Assembly (NCBI GenBank): GCA_030152565.1
Contig: JASLJE010000040.1
Location: 1-64,000, forward strand
Origin: Peptoniphilaceae bacterium
GTDB lineage: Bacteria; Bacillota; Clostridia; Tissierellales; Peptoniphilaceae
Direction of reading: 5' to 3'
Length of the DNA: 64,000 bases
The notes below the pieces were generated by a model. That model saw only the letters and a list, made by a program, of their open reading frames with translations, had not been told where the DNA came from and searched no databases. Below are positions 60,897 to 64,000 of this stretch, one piece after another (positions within the stretch are counted from its first letter, which is position 1; each line of letters begins with the position of its first letter). A program made the position numbers and the translations under genes.

Positions 60897-62351
60897 ATGG
60901 AAGATTTAAATATGATATGGGATGAAATTAAAAGTATTATTCGGCTAAATACCAATGAGCTTCAATTTAATACTTGGATAAAGCCTTTAGTTCCCATAAA
61001 AATCGAAGATGATTCTCTCTATCTCAATGCAACTACCAACTTCATCAAAAAAATAGTGGTCGAAAAGTACTGCGACATGATTGAAGAGTACCTATCCTTC
61101 TTAATGGATAAGAAGATGAAGGTCGTGGTGGTTGAGCCAGGTCAAAATGACTTTAACTTTATTATGAACAAGGTAAAGATCAAAAGCGATGGCCAGGTAT
61201 CCTTAAACTATGAGGCTGAGATAGAAGAGAAAAAAGAAATTCAAAAACAAAAAGAAGAACTCAATAAGAAGATTAACAAGAACAATGTTAACAACAGCTT
61301 AAAATACCTAAATCCTAGGTATACCTTTGACAACTTTGTTAAAGGCAAGAGTAACGAATTCGCCCTAGCTGTTGCAACTGCTGTATCTCAAAATCCTGGA
61401 GTAGAGTTTAACCCCCTTTTCATCTACGGAGGATCTGGACTGGGTAAGACCCACTTGATGCAGGCCATAGGCCATGAAATACTCAAGACAAAACCAGAGA
61501 CCAAGGTGCTTTACATCACCAGTGAAAACTTTATGAATGAATTTATTTCAACTATTACAGACAAGACCAACAGTGTTACCAGTTCCCAGGCCTTTAGGAA
61601 CAAGTATAGGAATGCTGATGTCCTAATGATTGACGATATTCAATTTATAGCTGGCAAGGAGGGAACCCAAGAGGAACTCTTCCATACCTTTAATGCCTTA
61701 AGAGAGGTAAAAAAACAAATTATACTTACATCTGACAAGCCGCCCAAGGAGATTAAAAACTTGGAAGAAAGGCTGGTTACAAGGTTTGAAGGTGGCATGT
61801 TGGTAGATATCCAACTGCCAGACTATGAAACCAGGGTAGCCATCTTAAACCATAAGATCCAGGCTGATAAGATTGAGGTTCCCAATAATGTGGTAGAATT
61901 TATAGCTTCCAACATTACATCTAATATAAGGGAACTGGAAGGTGCTATAATAAAGGTAGTAGCCTTCTATAATATAAAGAAGGGGTCTAGGGACTATATA
62001 AGTGATGAGGAATACTTGGAAATAGCCAAGGAAGCCCTGTCCATAGAAGAACAAAGGGCCAAGCCAGTCACCCTAGAGCTGATAAAAGAAGTAGTTACAG
62101 CCCACTATAAGTTAAATGATGGGGACTTGGTATCCAAGAGCAGGCAAAAAAATATAGCCCTGCCTAGACAGATAGCCATGCACCTATCCAGGCAAATGAC
62201 TGATCTATCCCTGGTAAAGATTGCCAATTCCTTTGATAGGGACCACACAACAGTCATGCATGGGGATGAAAAGATAGAAAAAATGAAATTAGAGGATGAG
62301 GAATTCAAAAAAGAAATTGAAGAGCTGTCTGAAAAGATAAAAAAACAGTAA
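60897..62351 (+). CDS. dnaA: chromosomal replication initiator protein DnaA
   Basis: 484 aa from the ATG at 60897 behind GGAGG; a longer in-frame start 11 codons upstream overlaps a DnaA box and no ribosome site. Domain I (1-80), a charged linker (about 100-140), AAA+ domain from YTFDNFVKGKSNEFA, P-loop GGSGLGKTHLMQAIG, DVLMIDDIQFI, SDKPPKEI, RFEGG, and the domain IV HTH with LPRQIAMHLSRQMTDLSLVKIANSFDRDHTTVMHG. Binds the boxes described here and melts oriC. Confidence 0.98.
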   Translation: MEDLNMIWDEIKSIIRLNTNELQFNTWIKPLVPIKIEDDSLYLNATTNFIKKIVVEKYCDMIEEYLSFLMDKKMKVVVVEPGQNDFNFIMNKVKIKSDGQVSLNYEAEIEEKKEIQKQKEELNKKINKNNVNNSLKYLNPRYTFDNFVKGKSNEFALAVATAVSQNPGVEFNPLFIYGGSGLGKTHLMQAIGHEILKTKPETKVLYITSENFMNEFISTITDKTNSVTSSQAFRNKYRNADVLMIDDIQFIAGKEGTQEELFHTFNALREVKKQIILTSDKPPKEIKNLEERLVTRFEGGMLVDIQLPDYETRVAILNHKIQADKIEVPNNVVEFIASNITSNIRELEGAIIKVVAFYNIKKGSRDYISDEEYLEIAKEALSIEEQRAKPVTLELIKEVVTAHYKLNDGDLVSKSRQKNIALPRQIAMHLSRQMTDLSLVKIANSFDRDHTTVMHGDEKIEKMKLEDEEFKKEIEELSEKIKKQ

Positions 62352-62390
62352 ATGTGCATAACTTTAATAACTTATAAACTTGTTATGAAG

Positions 62391-62507
62391 TTATCCACAA
62401 GCTTATCAAGGGGGATTTTATTGATTTACTATAATCATTGTGGATTATCAACTTATCCACAGGCCCTACTACTATTATTACTAAGTTTTTAAATATATAT
62501 ATACGAA
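62391..62507. other. oriC part 2: dnaA-dnaN boxes and AT-rich unwinding element
   Basis: DnaA boxes at 62391-62399 (exact), 62439-62447 (one mismatch) and 62453-62461 (exact), then a pure A/T stretch around 62482-62502 (TTTTTAAATATATATATA) fitting a DNA-unwinding element. With part 1 it forms a Bacillus-like bipartite origin flanking dnaA. Confidence 0.78.
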
Positions 62508-62519
62508 TAGGAGACGAGA

Positions 62520-63614
62520 ATGAAATTTACTATTGATAAAAAAAGTTTAATTAAACATATAAATATAGCTCAAAAAGCAATCTCTTCAAAATCTACTATG
62601 CAAATATTAGAAGGTATAGTTTTTGACGTTAGAGATGGATATTTAACCTTGATCTCAACAGATCTAGAATTATCTGTTGAAACCAGAGTTAAATGCGATG
62701 TGATCGAGGAAGGTTCTGTTGTAATAAATTCTAGTATTATAGGAAATATTATTAGAAAGTTACCAGATGATATTATTAGTTTTACTGTAAAGGATGACAA
62801 TATAAATATAAAATGTCAAAAATCAGTCTTTAACATTATGGGACAAGACGCTTCAAATTATCCATCCCTACCAGAAGTTGAAAACCAAAATACAATTAGC
62901 TTAAATAATGAAGAATTAAAACAAGCTATTAAGGAAACAGAATTTTCAGCGTCAACAGAAGATACCAGGTTGGCCCTTACAGGACTTTTATTGGAAAAGA
63001 CACCTGAGAGCATAAACCTAGTAGGTCTAGATGGTTACAGATTAGCTGTTAAGAAGATTCCTTATTCCAATACAGAGGTAGAAGAAGTGATAGTACCTAG
63101 AAGGGCCATGTTAGAGCTATCAAAAATAGTAGAAGATGGCATGACCAGTATTAAAACTGTTAAGGGCCACATAGTTTTTGAAAATGAAGAAACTAAACTT
63201 TTCTCTAGATTAATAGATAAAAAATACATAGCCTATAAGGAAATAATTTCCTCAGACTATAGAACCAAGCTTCAAGTTAATAAGGACGATTTTTTAGCGG
63301 CCCTAGAAAGAGCATCCCTATTAGCCAAGGAAGAAAAAGCAAACCTAGTTGTCTTAACAATAGAAGACAATATGATCAGAATACAATCAAATACAGAAAT
63401 AGGTAATGTGGATGAAAAAATATCTTGTAGGCAAGAAGGAGAAGACCTTCAAATAGCCTTTAATGCTAGATACTTAATAGAGGGAGTAAAGGCCCAAAGC
63501 GAAGAAGAATTAGTTCTTTACTTTAACGAGTCTTTAAATCCTATGCAAATGCATCCAGCAAAAGACGAAGATAGTTACATTTATTTGGCATTGCCAGTTA
63601 GGGTGGGAAGATAA
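62520..63614 (+). CDS. dnaN: DNA polymerase III beta sliding clamp
   Basis: 364 aa. MKFTIDKKSLIKHINIAQKAISSKSTMQILEGIVFDVRDGYLTLISTDLELS, TRLALTGLLLE, GLDGYRLAVKKIP, and the C-terminal FNARYLIEGVKAQSEEELVLYFNESLNPMQMHP...YLALPVR (the terminal LPVR-type motif) define the three-domain clamp. GGAGACGAG precedes the ATG. One base overlap with the next gene. Confidence 0.97.
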   Translation: MKFTIDKKSLIKHINIAQKAISSKSTMQILEGIVFDVRDGYLTLISTDLELSVETRVKCDVIEEGSVVINSSIIGNIIRKLPDDIISFTVKDDNINIKCQKSVFNIMGQDASNYPSLPEVENQNTISLNNEELKQAIKETEFSASTEDTRLALTGLLLEKTPESINLVGLDGYRLAVKKIPYSNTEVEEVIVPRRAMLELSKIVEDGMTSIKTVKGHIVFENEETKLFSRLIDKKYIAYKEIISSDYRTKLQVNKDDFLAALERASLLAKEEKANLVVLTIEDNMIRIQSNTEIGNVDEKISCRQEGEDLQIAFNARYLIEGVKAQSEEELVLYFNESLNPMQMHPAKDEDSYIYLALPVRVGR

Positions 63615-63829
63615 TGGAAAAAATAGATATAAAAATAGAGACTGAATTTATTAAGCTAGACCAATTATTGAAATTTGCTTCAGTAGTTGGATCAGGAGCT
63701 GAGGCTAAAATGTTTATCAAGGATGGAGAAGTTCTTGTAAACGGAGAAGTTTGTAGCCAAAGAGGAAAAAAAATAAGAGAAGGCGACAAGGTAGAGATAT
63801 TTGACTATGTTATAGAAATAAGAGGTTAG
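63614..63829 (+). CDS. rlbA: S4-domain RNA-binding protein (YaaA/RlbA)
   Basis: 71 aa, a single S4 domain: [51 protein letters not shown]. Always found between dnaN and recF in Firmicutes; implicated in ribosome assembly. Starts on the last base of the dnaN stop codon. Confidence 0.94.
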   Translation: MEKIDIKIETEFIKLDQLLKFASVVGSGAEAKMFIKDGEVLVNGEVCSQRGKKIREGDKVEIFDYVIEIRG

Positions 63830-63833
63830 TCAA

Positions 63834-64000
63834 TTGATTATCAAAAATTTAACATTAATAAATCATAGGAATTATGAGTTAGAAAATGTTGTTTTCCATG
63901 ATAATACCAATATATTGGTAGGCGATAATGCCCAGGGCAAGACCAATCTATTGGAAAGTATATATATATTGGCCAGAGGATCCACATTTAAAAATATTAA
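63834..64000 (+). CDS. recF: DNA replication and repair protein RecF (3' part outside window)
   Basis: The reading from the TTG at 63834 ([55 protein letters not shown]) is a clear RecF N-terminus with the P-loop [15 protein letters not shown] lies seven bases upstream of the TTG; no ATG is nearby, so a TTG start is likely. Binds ssDNA gaps with RecOR to load RecA. Confidence 0.93.
   Translation, partial: MIIKNLTLINHRNYELENVVFHDNTNILVGDNAQGKTNLLESIYILARGSTFKNI

Overview
This window holds the replication-origin region of a low-GC Gram-positive anaerobe. The strongest signs are the rpmH-rnpA-yidD-yidC-jag-mnmE-mnmG-rsmG and parA-parB gene order on the minus strand facing left, and dnaA-dnaN-yaaA(rlbA)-recF on the plus strand facing right, with clustered DnaA boxes between and around them. 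Codon use (AGA/AGG for Arg, A/T-ending codons), the DUF348/G5 wall proteins, the choline-binding-like wall repeats, a clostridial 2[4Fe-4S] ferredoxin and the absence of sporulation genes suggest a Tissierellia/Peptoniphilaceae-like anaerobic coccus. That taxonomic placement is inference. Almost all genes left of the origin lie on the minus strand, co-directional with the leftward replication fork. No rRNA, tRNA, CRISPR array, insertion sequence or prophage was seen.

Layout: 1-3267 degV (partial), cca and glmM. 3531-6066 are two paralogous secreted wall proteins (DUF348-G5 with different C-terminal domains). 6088-9819 run rsmI, a ferredoxin, and the ricT-holB-darA-tmk cluster. 9931-13895 are a eukaryote-type glycogen branching enzyme and htpG under a CIRCE operator. 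14007-17501 form a wall-hydrolase operon (Asp23-like, GH73 glucosaminidase, amidase). 17658-20450 are cbpB, nagA and galE. 20505-24898 hold an ApbE flavin transferase, a duplicated FMN-binding-like lipoprotein, a possible small RNA and an esterase-cupin fusion. 24907-29612 are recR-ybaB-dnaX, rpsR-ssb-rpsF and a TIM-barrel protein. 29736-36490 are an M16C metalloprotease, a RacA-like HTH/coiled-coil protein, a LysR regulator and a CstA-type transporter. 36585-45849 hold nitroreductase, upp, rpiB, tsaC, CDF and MATE transporters, a DsbA-like/winged-helix protein, HAD, SpoU and pncB. 45886-49104 are an M23 endopeptidase, pta and DUF4446. 49101-58344 are parB, parA, cinA and the rsmG-to-rpmH block. 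58500-60576 are an MFS transporter and a GDPD inserted between rpmH and dnaA. 60577-64000 are oriC, dnaA, dnaN, rlbA and the start of recF.

The genes interlock in several ways. Four separate cell-wall-hydrolase or wall-protein loci carry perfect or near-perfect TGTWAH-N5-TGTWAH repeats, the known WalR recognition pattern, so a WalRK regulon looks spread over the window although walRK itself is not here. Two c-di-AMP receptor genes (darA, cbpB) are present, and cbpB shares its promoter region with the wall-hydrolase operon. Close to the origin there are two TGTTTCATATGAAACA-type palindromes (candidate variant parS or operator sites) in the cinA-parA-parB promoter. A compact four-box DnaA-box cluster lies about 19 kb from oriC.

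No complete unknown defence or biosynthetic system was found. The most interesting leads are the WalR box set, the variant parS-like pair, the outlying DnaA-box cluster, the structured RNA candidate at 22855-22930, the duplicated flavinylation-like lipoprotein next to apbE, the RacA-like protein with its leader inverted repeat, and the MATE gene that appears to start at AUA.
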